Part shown: positions 28,988-37,645 of the stretch, piece after piece
Position numbering within the stretch: the first letter of the stretch is position 1
Layout: every line of letters begins with the position of its first letter
Assembly (NCBI RefSeq): GCF_030931715.1
Contig: NZ_CP133261.1
Location: forward strand, 3,450,643 to 3,514,642
Origin: Tissierella sp. MB52-C2
GTDB taxonomy: Bacteria; Bacillota; Clostridia; Tissierellales; Tissierellaceae
Reading direction: 5' to 3'
DNA: 64,000 nt
Notes under the pieces: model-generated
Databases searched by the model: none
What the model saw: only the letters and a program-made list of their open reading frames with translations
What the model was told of the DNA's origin: nothing
Translations under genes and position numbers: made by a program

Positions 28988-30199
28988 TTGAAAGAGGAAA
29001 AAATGATGATTTTATCAATGCTTGAAGAAGGCAAAATAACATCTCAAGAAGCAATTAAATTAATGGAAGCATTAGAGGATATAGAATTTCCTAAAGAAAC
29101 TCAAAATATTAAAGAAGAAAAAGATGAAAAACATAAGGAGAGAGAAGTATTTAAACCTATTTTTAACAGTCTAGAAGATATTGGGTCCGATATAGGCAGT
29201 GCTTTGTCTAATATGTTTGAAGGTCTTAAAGGTATAGGTAATTCTTTTAACTTTATAGGTAATTATGAAACTGTAGTTACAGATTTAGATATGGATTTAT
29301 CAGGAATTGAAAACCCAAGTTTAGATTTTAAAGCCATTAATGGCAGTATAAAGCTTAGACCAGCAGATGATAATAAGCTTATTATTAAGTCCACTTGTAA
29401 GTATAAAAATGGACTACTAAACCTAAATGAACCTTATTTCGATTTTTATGCAGATGAAAATAAAATAATATTCAACCCAAAATATAATAGCAACATATCC
29501 ATTAGTTTAGATGTTTTTGTACCAAAACAAGATTATGATGAAATAATATTAAGTTCTAGCAACGGAAAAATAGATATAGAAGAACTAAATACTAATATCT
29601 TAAAATGTGTAACAAACAATTCCTCCATTGATATTCTAGACGTAAATAGCAAGGAAATGGATTTATCGACTAAAAATAGTAGGATAGAATGTAGAGATAC
29701 TAGGTCAATTTTTTTAAAGGCTACAACTTCTAACTCCAATATATATTTAATGGATGTTATTGCAACGGAAATAGATGCTAAAACAGCAAACGCTAAAATA
29801 GTAGTAAATGATATAGATGCTTTTAACGTAGTATTGAAAACCTCAAACTCTCCTATTGAAGTAGAAGATATTACATGCGATATAATCAATCTAACTACAT
29901 CTAATAGTAAGATTGATTTAGATAATATAGATATAGATAGAGTTAAGGATGTTGAATTGCATACTTCCAATGGCTCTATTAATTTAGAAATCAATAAAAT
30001 CGATAGAGATATTTATTTTGACTTAGAAACATCTATTGGAAATATATCTCTTGAAATACCAGATTTAGTATATAAAATAAATAAACAAGCAAATCTAGGT
30101 TTTAGAAAAATAGTGGCTCATAGTGTTAATTTTGACGAAAGTCAGGACTCTGCTAAGTTTATTGCATCAACATCTAATGGTTCAATAAAAATATATTAG
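28988..30199 (+). CDS. DUF4097 beta-solenoid protein with N-terminal SHOCT-like motif (YvlB-like)
   Basis: 403 residues, TTG start. The N-terminal motif MLEEGKITSQEAIKLMEAL is followed by a long acidic linker and a DUF4097 domain. That domain repeats roughly every 20 residues the pattern [T/S]xN[S/G]xI, for example LSSSNGKIDI, VTNNSSIDI, TSNSNIYL, TSNSKIDL and TSNGSINLEI, which builds a right-handed beta-solenoid. Bacillus relatives (YvlB, LiaG) belong to cell-envelope stress operons. No signal peptide or membrane segment is evident, so it is probably cytoplasmic or peripheral. Confidence 0.87.
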   Translation: MKEEKMMILSMLEEGKITSQEAIKLMEALEDIEFPKETQNIKEEKDEKHKEREVFKPIFNSLEDIGSDIGSALSNMFEGLKGIGNSFNFIGNYETVVTDLDMDLSGIENPSLDFKAINGSIKLRPADDNKLIIKSTCKYKNGLLNLNEPYFDFYADENKIIFNPKYNSNISISLDVFVPKQDYDEIILSSSNGKIDIEELNTNILKCVTNNSSIDILDVNSKEMDLSTKNSRIECRDTRSIFLKATTSNSNIYLMDVIATEIDAKTANAKIVVNDIDAFNVVLKTSNSPIEVEDITCDIINLTTSNSKIDLDNIDIDRVKDVELHTSNGSINLEINKIDRDIYFDLETSIGNISLEIPDLVYKINKQANLGFRKIVAHSVNFDESQDSAKFIASTSNGSIKIY

Positions 30200-30209
30200 G
30201 AGTGATAAT

Positions 30210-30587
30210 ATGTCAGAAAAGCTACAAATATTAAACATGGTTCAAGAAGGAAAAATTACAGCTGAAGAAGGAGTTAAACTACTTGAGGCATTAGAAGATA
30301 ACAGCAAATCCACAAATAATTTAGTTTATTCAGGCAACAAAGCTAAGTGGTTAAAAGTAAGAGTCTTTGACCCAAATGATGCAACAAAAGTAAATGTAAC
30401 TTTACCTGTTTCTCTTATTAACATAGGAGTTAAGCTAGCAGGCAAATTTTCCCCCGAATTTAAAGCAGCTGGTCTAACGGAAGAAGATATGGAAGAAATC
30501 TTTGCAGCTATTCAAAATGGTCAAATGGGTAAAATTGTAGATGTAGATAGTGAAGACGGTACTAGAGTTGAGGTAGTAATAGAATAA
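30210..30587 (+). CDS. SHOCT-like motif protein with the operon's conserved C-terminal module
   Basis: 125 residues. The N-terminal ILNMVQEGKITAEEGVKLLEALED matches the helical motif found in the two preceding proteins. The C-terminal part (KVRVFDPNDATKVNVTLPVSL ... DGTRVEVVIE) matches the 96-residue first protein. It starts 10 bp after the DUF4097 gene and is followed by the operon terminator. Proteins of this kind are annotated only as SHOCT-like domain proteins. Confidence 0.82.
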   Translation: MSEKLQILNMVQEGKITAEEGVKLLEALEDNSKSTNNLVYSGNKAKWLKVRVFDPNDATKVNVTLPVSLINIGVKLAGKFSPEFKAAGLTEEDMEEIFAAIQNGQMGKIVDVDSEDGTRVEVVIE

Positions 30588-30615
30588 TCCCATTTTTATG
30601 GGATTATTTTGTTAT
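30583..30615 (+). terminator. Terminator of the 28.3-30.6 kb operon
   Basis: Stem AATAATCCCA/TGGGATTATT with a 6-nt loop, followed by TTTTGTTATTTTT on the plus strand; overlaps the last stop codon. Confidence 0.8.
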
Positions 30616-30679
30616 TTTTAGTTTATTATTATATCAAATCTGTTATAATAATCGTATCCATACATTTAAGGAGGATACT

Positions 30680-32128
30680 ATGGAAAAGTTTAAATTAAAT
30701 AAAGACACTGATATACCTTTATATATACAATTATATGAAAAATTTAAAATCTTAATAGAAGAGGACCAATTAGAACAGGAGAAATTACCTTCCATAAGGA
30801 GCCTTGCAAAATCCCTTGGAGTAAATAATGTAACTATAGTTAGTGCATATAAACTTTTAGAAAAAGAAGGATATGTTTATTCCATAAAAGGCAGTGGAAC
30901 TTATATAAAAAAATTGCCTGATGAAACTATCCATTATTTAGAGGAAGGTGATATGGATTTAATGGTATCTGGTATACTTCCTATATCAAAGAACAGTATA
31001 AACTTTGCATCTATGTCACCTACATCTGATTTATTTCCCATAGAGGAGTTTAAAAAGGTCTTAATGGAAGTTTTAGATAGGGATGCTGGTCTAGCCTTTT
31101 TATATCCAGAAATCACAGGATATGACCCTTTAAGAGATTCCATTTCTAAATTTCTAAAAGAAAATTATAATACAATAGTAAATAAAGAAGAAATACTTAT
31201 TACCTCTGGAGGCCAGCAGGGATTAGATATAATCTCTAAAACATTGATTACTCCTGGAGATTGTATTTTTGTTGAAAACCCGACTTATTCTGGAGCCTTA
31301 TCCTCATTTAAATCTAGAGGTGCGAAAATCATCGGAATACCTATAAATGAAAGTGGAATAGATATAGGATCTCTAAAATCTTATATAAAAAAATATAGAC
31401 CTAAGTTTTTGTATATAATGACTAATTATCAAAGTCCAACGACTTACTCCTATAGTACTGAGAACAAAGAGGAACTTTTATCGCTATCTAAAGAGTATGG
31501 CTTCTATATAATAGAGGATGATTTTTTGACAGATTTAAATTTTAGTGAGAATAAAAAAATGCCGCTAAAATCGAAGGATAGATTTGATCAAGTAATATTT
31601 ATTAAAAGCTTCTCAAAAATATTTATGCCTGGTGTTCGTATCGGGTTTATTACTTTACCTAATAAGTTATTTAAGGAAATAATAAAAGCAAAACATACTA
31701 CTGATATTTCGTCATCAGGATATCTTCAAAGAGCCTTCGACTTATATTTAAGACAGGGCCATTGGAAAAGCCATATAGAGAAAATTAAAACAGTTTATTC
31801 TGAAAAATATAAAATCATGACTGATGGATTAGATAATTTATCTCAGTATGGAATATCATACATAAAACCTGATGGTGGCCTTAGTATTTGGCTTAAACTA
31901 CCTAATAATATAGATGCTATTAATCTTTACAATGAATGTGCTGAAAAGGGATTGGCTATTGTACCTGGAAAAGTTTTTTTCGTAGACGATTCTATTTATT
32001 CAAACTATATAAGACTTAGTTTTGGAGCAGTAACCAATGAAGAAATGACTGAAGGCCTTAGAATATTAGAAAATATAGTATCTAGACCCTTTAAGGATAA
32101 GGAAAATAATTATTTGCCATTTATATAA
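30680..32128 (+). CDS. MocR/PdxR-type GntR regulator with aminotransferase domain
   Basis: 482 residues. The N-terminal GntR winged helix (DTDIPLYIQLYEKFKILIEEDQL ... SIRSLAKSLGVNNVTIVSAYKLLEKEGYVYS) is fused to a fold-type I aminotransferase domain with SGGQQGLDIISKTL, TNYQSPTTYSY and the PLP-lysine motif IKSFSKIFMPGVRIGF. MocR proteins sense PLP or amine-related effectors and control vitamin B6, GABA or taurine genes; the target here is unknown. It stands alone and has no adjacent divergent gene to regulate. Confidence 0.92.
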   Translation: MEKFKLNKDTDIPLYIQLYEKFKILIEEDQLEQEKLPSIRSLAKSLGVNNVTIVSAYKLLEKEGYVYSIKGSGTYIKKLPDETIHYLEEGDMDLMVSGILPISKNSINFASMSPTSDLFPIEEFKKVLMEVLDRDAGLAFLYPEITGYDPLRDSISKFLKENYNTIVNKEEILITSGGQQGLDIISKTLITPGDCIFVENPTYSGALSSFKSRGAKIIGIPINESGIDIGSLKSYIKKYRPKFLYIMTNYQSPTTYSYSTENKEELLSLSKEYGFYIIEDDFLTDLNFSENKKMPLKSKDRFDQVIFIKSFSKIFMPGVRIGFITLPNKLFKEIIKAKHTTDISSSGYLQRAFDLYLRQGHWKSHIEKIKTVYSEKYKIMTDGLDNLSQYGISYIKPDGGLSIWLKLPNNIDAINLYNECAEKGLAIVPGKVFFVDDSIYSNYIRLSFGAVTNEEMTEGLRILENIVSRPFKDKENNYLPFI

Positions 32129-32145
32129 AATGTTCTGCATAAGAG

Positions 32146-32168
32146 GAGGGCCCCAAATGGGGACCCTC
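32146..32168. terminator. Bidirectional terminator between MocR and BCCT genes
   Basis: GAGGGCCCC-AAAT-GGGGACCCTC hairpin with one bulge, followed by TATTATTTATTTTTC on plus; the genes converge here. Confidence 0.75.
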
Positions 32169-32174
32169 TATTAT

Positions 32175-33665
32175 TTATTTTTCTTCTTTTAAGGCTTTCA
32201 TCAATGATACTATTGCCAATATCATTACAAATATAAATGGGAATGCTGCAGCAACTGATGCAGTTTGCAGTGCTTCAAGTCCACCAGCTAGTAATAAAGA
32301 TGTTGCTAATAAGGCCTGAACGATTCCCCAAATAAATTGTTTTTTAGTTGAAGGATTTAGGTTTCCTTCTGAAGTCAACATTCCTAATACAAATGTAGCT
32401 GAGTTTGCAGATGTAATAAAGAATGTACATAATAAAGCTACTGTAATTAAAGATAATACTGTACTTAAAGGATAGTTATTAAATACTTGGAATAAAGCTG
32501 TAGATGTATTACTTGCAGCGGCAGCTAATCCTTCTACTCCAATTTTATCAACTAAGTTTAATCCCATTGTTCCAAAAGCTGCAAACCATATGATTGATAC
32601 TAGGGCTGGAGCAAGAATAACTCCTCCTATAAATTCTCTAATAGTTCTACCCTTTGATATACGAGCTATAAATGTACCTACAAATGGAGCCCAAGCTATC
32701 CACCATGCCCAATAAAATATTGTCCATGAGTTTAACCAACTATTGTCACCAAAGGGTTCAACATGAAGACTATCAGCTATAAAGCCATTAATATATTGAC
32801 CTAATCCATTGGTAAAGGAGTTTACTACCTTTAGTGTAGGGCCTAATACAAAAGTAAGTAATAGAAGTCCAAAGGCTAATACTAGGTTTATATCTCCTAA
32901 TGTTTTTATACCTTTATCTATTCCACTAACAGCTGTCCAAATATATATAATTGTAATTACTACGATTATTCCTACTTGAACTAATTTAGTTTCTGGAATA
33001 TTGAATAGGAAATTTAATCCACTATTAATCTGTAAAGTACCAAGACCAAGAGATGTAGCTACTCCTGCAACTGTTGCAAATACTGCAAGTATATCTATTA
33101 GCTTTCCAATAGGTCCATTAACTCTTTTTTCACCTAATAGTGGTATGAAAATACTACTGATTAAACCTGGTTTATTTTTTCTAAATTGGAAATATGCCAA
33201 TGCTAAACCTATAATACTATAGTTAGCCCAAGGGTGAAAACCCCAGTGCATAAATGATGATTTCATAGCAAAATTAGCAGCTTCTATTGTTCCAGATTGA
33301 ATTCCAGGGGCTGGATTTACAAAATGAGATATAGGTTCAGCTACACCCCAAAATACAAGACCTATACCCATACCAGCTCCAAATAACATTCCAAACCAAG
33401 AAGTAGTACTATATTCTGGCTTGGAATCATCAGGACCTAATTTAATATCTCCATATTTACTAAATGCTAATATAATTGCAAACACTACAAATATGAACAT
33501 AGAGATTAAGTAAGCCCATCCAAAATTAGTTGTCAGGAAGTTAAGTAATGAGTTTGCAAAACTTGAGAAATTCTCTTGTGCTACTATGCCCCATAAAACT
33601 ATGGCTATAGTTAGAGCAAGAGATATATAAAATACTGTATTATTCTTTTGCTTTACCGTATTCAT
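32175..33665 (-). CDS. BCCT-family betaine/carnitine/choline transporter
   Basis: 496-residue secondary transporter with twelve membrane helices. The substrate-site segment WTIFYWAWWIAWAPFVGTFIARISKGRTIREF, with its Trp box, and GMGIGLVFWGVAEPISHF near helix 3 are diagnostic. BCCT carriers import quaternary ammonium compounds such as glycine betaine. It is encoded directly after the grdH-like reductase gene on the same strand, separated by a terminator hairpin. The natural reading is supply of betaine (or a related N-methylated substrate) as electron acceptor. Confidence 0.95.
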   Translation of the reverse strand: MNTVKQKNNTVFYISLALTIAIVLWGIVAQENFSSFANSLLNFLTTNFGWAYLISMFIFVVFAIILAFSKYGDIKLGPDDSKPEYSTTSWFGMLFGAGMGIGLVFWGVAEPISHFVNPAPGIQSGTIEAANFAMKSSFMHWGFHPWANYSIIGLALAYFQFRKNKPGLISSIFIPLLGEKRVNGPIGKLIDILAVFATVAGVATSLGLGTLQINSGLNFLFNIPETKLVQVGIIVVITIIYIWTAVSGIDKGIKTLGDINLVLAFGLLLLTFVLGPTLKVVNSFTNGLGQYINGFIADSLHVEPFGDNSWLNSWTIFYWAWWIAWAPFVGTFIARISKGRTIREFIGGVILAPALVSIIWFAAFGTMGLNLVDKIGVEGLAAAASNTSTALFQVFNNYPLSTVLSLITVALLCTFFITSANSATFVLGMLTSEGNLNPSTKKQFIWGIVQALLATSLLLAGGLEALQTASVAAAFPFIFVMILAIVSLMKALKEEK

Positions 33666-33703
33666 TATAATTCCTCCATTCTTAGAATAATTTGAGGGTT
33701 ATA

Positions 33704-33737
33704 TTTATAGGGGTGTATAAAACTACACCCCTATAAA
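33704..33737 (-). terminator. Terminator/attenuator between grdH-like gene and BCCT gene
   Basis: 14-bp perfect stem TTTATAGGGGTGTA/TACACCCCTATAAA, 6-nt loop. The following bases on the minus strand are AT-rich with few T in a row, so termination may be partial and allow read-through into the transporter gene. Confidence 0.7.
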
Positions 33738-33743
33738 ATTTAT

Positions 33744-35054
33744 CTAAATTTTTACCTTAAATACTGTTTGCTCTTTAACATCTTCTGTTAAAGCATCTAG
33801 TGCTACACCAACTCTATGATATCTAAGTTTCCATTGTTGCTCTTTAGATGTTGCCGGATCTCCTAGTGGATATGGAATAGATATTGTAGGTACTATCTTA
33901 TTTGAGCCTACTGTTGTTGCTACAGGTATTAAGTTACACATTTGAACTACTGGAATACCTGCTCTTTCGATTTCTTTTACCATTGTTGCACCGCAACGTG
34001 TACAGGTGCCTCATGTGGAAGTCATGATAACTCCATCTACGTTATCTTCTTTTAGTTTTTCTACTATTTCTTTACCCATTCTAGCTGCCTCAGCTTGAGT
34101 AGTTCCTGTACCTACAGTACTATAGAAATAGTCATGAAGTTTACCGATTTTTCCTTCTTTTACATAAGTCTTCATTGCATCTATTGGCATTATTACATTT
34201 GGATCTGCATCTGCTGCTGCAGGGTCAAATCCAGCATGGATAGTTTTATATACTCCGCCTTCCAATCTTTCATCCTTAGATATATCATATCTTCCCCAAC
34301 GTGTAGCTGAAGCAGATTGAATTCTATCTGGATTGTCTATTGGAACTATTCCTCCAGTAGTTACCATGGCTATATTTGCTTTAGATAAGTCTTTAATTGG
34401 TGCTGCAATAGGTACTCTATCTTGTTTTGGTATAGGAAGTTCTGTTACATAAGGAATATTGTTTAATTTCTTAACCAACATTTCTACTCCTCTTTCTGCA
34501 GCAGTTTTTCCTGATTCTAACCAAGCTTGAGCTCTAATTCCTCTTGGGAAAAAACCTTCTTCATCAGCTGAACCAGTTTCTTCACCTTTTAATATCTTAT
34601 TTGCAAAATCAGCCATTACTTTTACATCATCCCTTAATTTTGCTGCTGATTTTCCACCTTCAAATACATACATATCTTTCTTAAACATTTCTACTCCAGG
34701 GTTTTCTACATTCATAGATGTAATAACTGGTACATTAAATCTTTCTTTAACAGCCTTACAAATAGTTCCACAAGCTACTCCGTATCTACCTGCTTGGAAT
34801 GCTGGACCTGCAACAAATATGTCAAATTCTTTATCCTCTAAAAATCCTAATATGATTTTAACAGCTTCATCTGTGTTTGATCCCATGAAGTTATCACCAC
34901 AAATAATTGTATGAGTAACTTCTGCATCTAACATACTATTTAATGCAAGGGAAGGTCCTACTAATCCTTCTCTTATTTCTGGCTTATGATCTGCCTTTTC
35001 TTCTCCACCAATCCCTGCGAAAAACTGATTTATATAATGAATTGCCTTTTTCAT
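33744..35054 (-). CDS. grdH: Selenoprotein component B of betaine/sarcosine reductase (GrdH/GrdF type), in-frame UGA = Sec
   Basis: The substrate-specific selenoprotein subunit that, with selenoprotein A (GrdA) and GrdCD, reductively cleaves betaine or sarcosine to acetyl phosphate plus amine. Two open frames in the same phase (33744-33983 and 34011-35054) are separated only by TGA at 34013-34011. Reading it as Sec gives MTSTUGTCTRCGATMVKE, the UxxCxxC motif known from GrdB/F/H, at codon 348 of 436. The C-terminal part contains PVVQMCNLIPVATTVGSNKIVP, as in the family. A hairpin just after the UGA fits a bacterial SECIS. Betaine is favoured over sarcosine only because a BCCT carrier follows. 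Confidence 0.93.
33985..34013 (-). promoter_or_regulatory. UGA codon and candidate SECIS hairpin
   Basis: Minus strand: UGA (34013-34011), then after 13 nt a stem GUUGC (33997-33993), loop GGU (33992-33990) and GCAAC (33989-33985). The loop starts 18 nt after UGA and its first base is G, matching the usual bacterial SECIS distance and loop rule. A competing longer pairing, GCACC with GGUGC, is also possible. Confidence 0.7.
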
Positions 35055-35065
35055 ATTTTCACCTC

Positions 35066-36391
35066 CTAAAATTCCTTCATAGTTTTAGTTGACCAACCTG
35101 GTATTCTGTCACCACAGAACATGGCATTATTTTCCATGATAATTGAGCCATCTTCTCTTACAGATCCACCTAATATTTCATCATAAGCCCATCCTCCAGA
35201 TAAACCGTCTCTGGCTAAAGCTTGTAATTCTCCTATTACCTTATCGGCTGGTGGTAATTCTATTAGTTGAGATACATTACCTGTAGATACTAAAGCATTT
35301 GCCTTTTCATCTAATGTAACAAGAGGTTGAGAAGCTCCATCTCTACCTGTACACTCATTACTTATACCTACTGTCTTTACTCCTACATCTTCTAAAGCAG
35401 CTAAGCATAAAATATAGTCAGCATCTGGATTTCCATATCCTTCTTCAGTAACTATTGCTCCATCTGCTCCTAATGATTTTGCCATTTGTGCTACAAATAT
35501 AGCTGATCTATGTTTTTGCTCTAAGGAAACATTTAGATTTGACATTATAACTCCTAAGAAGTTAATTGATTTTCCATGTTCCTTATATAATTCTCTAATT
35601 GTAGGGAAATTTTGGAAATCATATGTTGACCACTTTGATGATGCAGGCATAAAGCTACCTGATATCAATGCTCCATCTAATACTTCATTTGGATGCATAA
35701 AAGTAGGAACATATTTATTCATATCCCATCCATATACTAAATCATTGTATCCTAATTCCTCCATCTGAGATTGTGGCTGCATAACCAATACTACTGATGG
35801 AAGTTTATTTACTGCTTCAGTTCTTTTAGTTACTGGATCTAATTCAAAAGTTTCTATTTCTTCTGGCTCTAAATCTTTTACTGCATTTCCTAAATACTCT
35901 GCAAACTTATGAGTAGCCATTCTAATTGCTGTATTTTTCTTTTGTTGCTCAAATCTTTCAAATTCTTCATCTGTATCAGCAACTATACATATATTAATTA
36001 ATTGTGAAAATAGAGTATACTTTGCACCTTCACCACCCATATCAATTAGACCATCACCAAAACTACCATAGTGCATACCTACCCCTAGAACACTACATCC
36101 TTTTAATGCATGTACTCTTCCACTACCTGCAGATTCAACGTCTCCTGTAACCCCAGGAAATACTGGTCTATCATCTGGACGAATTCTTGGTTCTGCTGCT
36201 TCCTTAACTGGTACTATTCTTGTATTCTCACCTGGCTTTGCAATTACTATATCTAATTCTGTAATATGCTCATCTTCTTTAATAAAGGCCATGGCTTCTT
36301 CCTTATTAATGGACAGAACACCGTTACTAAACATTGTCTTTTCTCCAAAAACAACATCTTTTACTTGAAAATTACCTATTTCTAGTCTCAT
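35066..36391 (-). CDS. grdI: Betaine/sarcosine reductase component B subunit, GrdI/GrdG (GrdE-type proprotein)
   Basis: 441-residue proprotein partner of the selenoprotein. Recognised by MRLEIGNFQVKDVVFGEKT, DVESAGSGRVHALKGCSVLGVG and GEGAKYTLFSQL. GrdE/G/I are cleaved at a Cys to give two subunits, one with a carbonyl cofactor that binds the substrate amine; the conserved NECTGRDGASQPLV region is my candidate for the cleavage site. The frame extends 13 codons further; the ATG at 36391 has AAGGAG seven bases upstream and the family start. It lies 11 bp upstream of grdH. Confidence 0.9.
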   Translation of the reverse strand: MRLEIGNFQVKDVVFGEKTMFSNGVLSINKEEAMAFIKEDEHITELDIVIAKPGENTRIVPVKEAAEPRIRPDDRPVFPGVTGDVESAGSGRVHALKGCSVLGVGMHYGSFGDGLIDMGGEGAKYTLFSQLINICIVADTDEEFERFEQQKKNTAIRMATHKFAEYLGNAVKDLEPEEIETFELDPVTKRTEAVNKLPSVVLVMQPQSQMEELGYNDLVYGWDMNKYVPTFMHPNEVLDGALISGSFMPASSKWSTYDFQNFPTIRELYKEHGKSINFLGVIMSNLNVSLEQKHRSAIFVAQMAKSLGADGAIVTEEGYGNPDADYILCLAALEDVGVKTVGISNECTGRDGASQPLVTLDEKANALVSTGNVSQLIELPPADKVIGELQALARDGLSGGWAYDEILGGSVREDGSIIMENNAMFCGDRIPGWSTKTMKEF

Positions 36392-36507
36392 CTTTTCACT
36401 CCTTTTTGTTATTTTTAATGAATACCTCAATATCCATAATCTAGATTATAGATATTGAAAACTTTTTGAAACTTTGTGAAACTTTTTTCGTTAATTTATA
36501 TAATATC

Positions 36508-36535
36508 ATAATCATGATTATATTACAATCGTAAT
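36508..36535. promoter_or_regulatory. Two adjacent palindromes between grdI and the TetR gene, candidate operators
   Basis: ATAATCATGATTAT (36508-36521) is a perfect 14-bp palindrome and abuts ATTAC-AATC-GTAAT (36522-36535). They lie in the divergent intergenic region of a TetR regulator and the reductase genes, where a TetR dimer would be expected to bind. Confidence 0.5.
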
Positions 36536-36664
36536 TATTAATAATTTTTATAATTATTTTATTAGTATAGACAATTCTAAATCTATTTAGCCATAATTAA
36601 ATTGTGATTTTGAAGTATTTATGCTAATATTAATCTAGTAAGAATAATATAAATATGGTGATTA

Positions 36665-37333
36665 ATGGTGAAAAAAACGATTCAACGAAAAAGAATGATG
36701 TCTTATTTTATTAATGCAACTGTAGATCTAATAGATGAAGTTGGAATTAATGGAATAACTTTAAGAAAAGTAGCTGATAAGGCTGGATATAATAGTGCTA
36801 CACTTTATAATTATTTTGAAAATCTAGATCATTTAATTTTATATGCTTCTATGAAACATATAAAAGATTATGCCCATGCTTTAGATGCATATTTAAAAGA
36901 TGCAAAAAATGCCATGGATAGGTTTCTCAAAGTTTGGGAATGTTTCTGTGACTATGCCTATGATAAACCAGAAATTTATAATGCCATTTTCTTCCCAAAT
37001 CTAGAAAAACATTTTGAAGATTATGTTGCTGATTACTATAAACTTTTTCCAGAAGATATTATTAGTAAAGATAAAAATATTTCTACTATGCTACTGAAAA
37101 CTGATATTAATGAAAGAGCACAAACTACTGTATATGCATGTGTAAATGAAGGCTATATTCGACTTGAAGATGCAAATAAATTAAATGATATGACTCTTTT
37201 AATCTTTGAAGGTATGCTAAAAAGAGTATTAAACAATAAAATTTCCTATGATGATTCAAGAAATAATACTATGGATTATATTAAAGCCATAGTAGAAAGA
37301 CTTTTAATTAAAGATTATACATTCTATTATTAA
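36665..37333 (+). CDS. TetR/AcrR-family regulator
   Basis: 222 residues: N-terminal HTH (INATVDLIDEVGINGITLRKVADKAGYNSATLYNYFENLDHL) and an all-helical ligand-binding domain ending LLIKDYTFYY. Divergent from grdI-grdH-BCCT with 235 bp between, so the probable role is control of that reductase-transport cluster, with betaine or a related amine as ligand (inference). The start codon could be the ATG at 36665 or the following GTG. Confidence 0.87.
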   Translation: MVKKTIQRKRMMSYFINATVDLIDEVGINGITLRKVADKAGYNSATLYNYFENLDHLILYASMKHIKDYAHALDAYLKDAKNAMDRFLKVWECFCDYAYDKPEIYNAIFFPNLEKHFEDYVADYYKLFPEDIISKDKNISTMLLKTDINERAQTTVYACVNEGYIRLEDANKLNDMTLLIFEGMLKRVLNNKISYDDSRNNTMDYIKAIVERLLIKDYTFYY

Positions 37334-37351
37334 CAAATTTTATAAAAATAC

Positions 37352-37380
37352 TTGACATTTATAATTTTACAGTATATGCT
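37352..37380 (+). promoter_or_regulatory. Promoter of the M-box/mgtA transcript
   Basis: TTGACA (37352-37357), 17-bp spacer, TATGCT (37375-37380), immediately upstream of the M-box. Confidence 0.7.
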
Positions 37381-37399
37381 TATAAGCGAACTTAATAAT

Positions 37400-37587
37400 C
37401 TCGGTAGGTGAGGTTACTATAAGGATATGGATTGCTGCCGTAAAAGGGTGGAAACACTCTGCACTGGTTAGCAGGTTTTGTCGCAAGGCTCAACCTAATG
37501 CAATTTCAACGCCTTATAAAGCCAAAACTTGAACGAGAAGAGTAAATCCTTCCCCTTCAAGCTTTGGTGGAGGATTATTATTTTTTT
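37400..37587 (+). promoter_or_regulatory. M-box (ykoK) magnesium riboswitch with terminator
   Basis: The aptamer spans about 37400-37538. CTCGGTAGGTGAGGTTACTATA, GGATATGGATTGCTGCC and the closing GAACGAG follow the M-box consensus (TAGGTGAGGCTCCTATA, GCTGCTGCC, ACGA). Mg2+ binding folds it and favours termination. The terminator is the stem AATCCT..AGGATT (37545-37576) followed by ATTATTATTTTTTT. The gene downstream is a Mg2+-type P-ATPase, which fits. Confidence 0.85.
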
Positions 37588-37603
37588 GGAGGTGAGTAAA
37601 TCA

Positions 37604-37645
37604 ATGGATTCTGGACCGAGTAGTACTTATATAGAGGAAGGCTGA
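37604..37645 (+). CDS. 13-codon leader ORF between M-box terminator and mgtA
   Basis: ATG at 37604 encodes MDSGPSSTYIEEG and stops at TGA 37643-37645. A perfect ribosome site GGAGGTGA ends eight bases upstream and directly abuts the terminator T-run. The peptide has one Pro and two consecutive Glu near its end. Acidic/proline-containing leader peptides are known to sense low Mg2+ in enterobacterial mgtA leaders (MgtL), but no homology to them is claimed. About 190 nt separate its stop from mgtA. Confidence 0.55.
   Translation: MDSGPSSTYIEEG

Noticed and set aside
33981-34013. Frameshift or nonsense mutation in the reductase gene
   Set aside because: Both halves are in the same frame, the stop is UGA at the conserved Sec position, and a SECIS-like hairpin follows. 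Recoding explains it better than decay.
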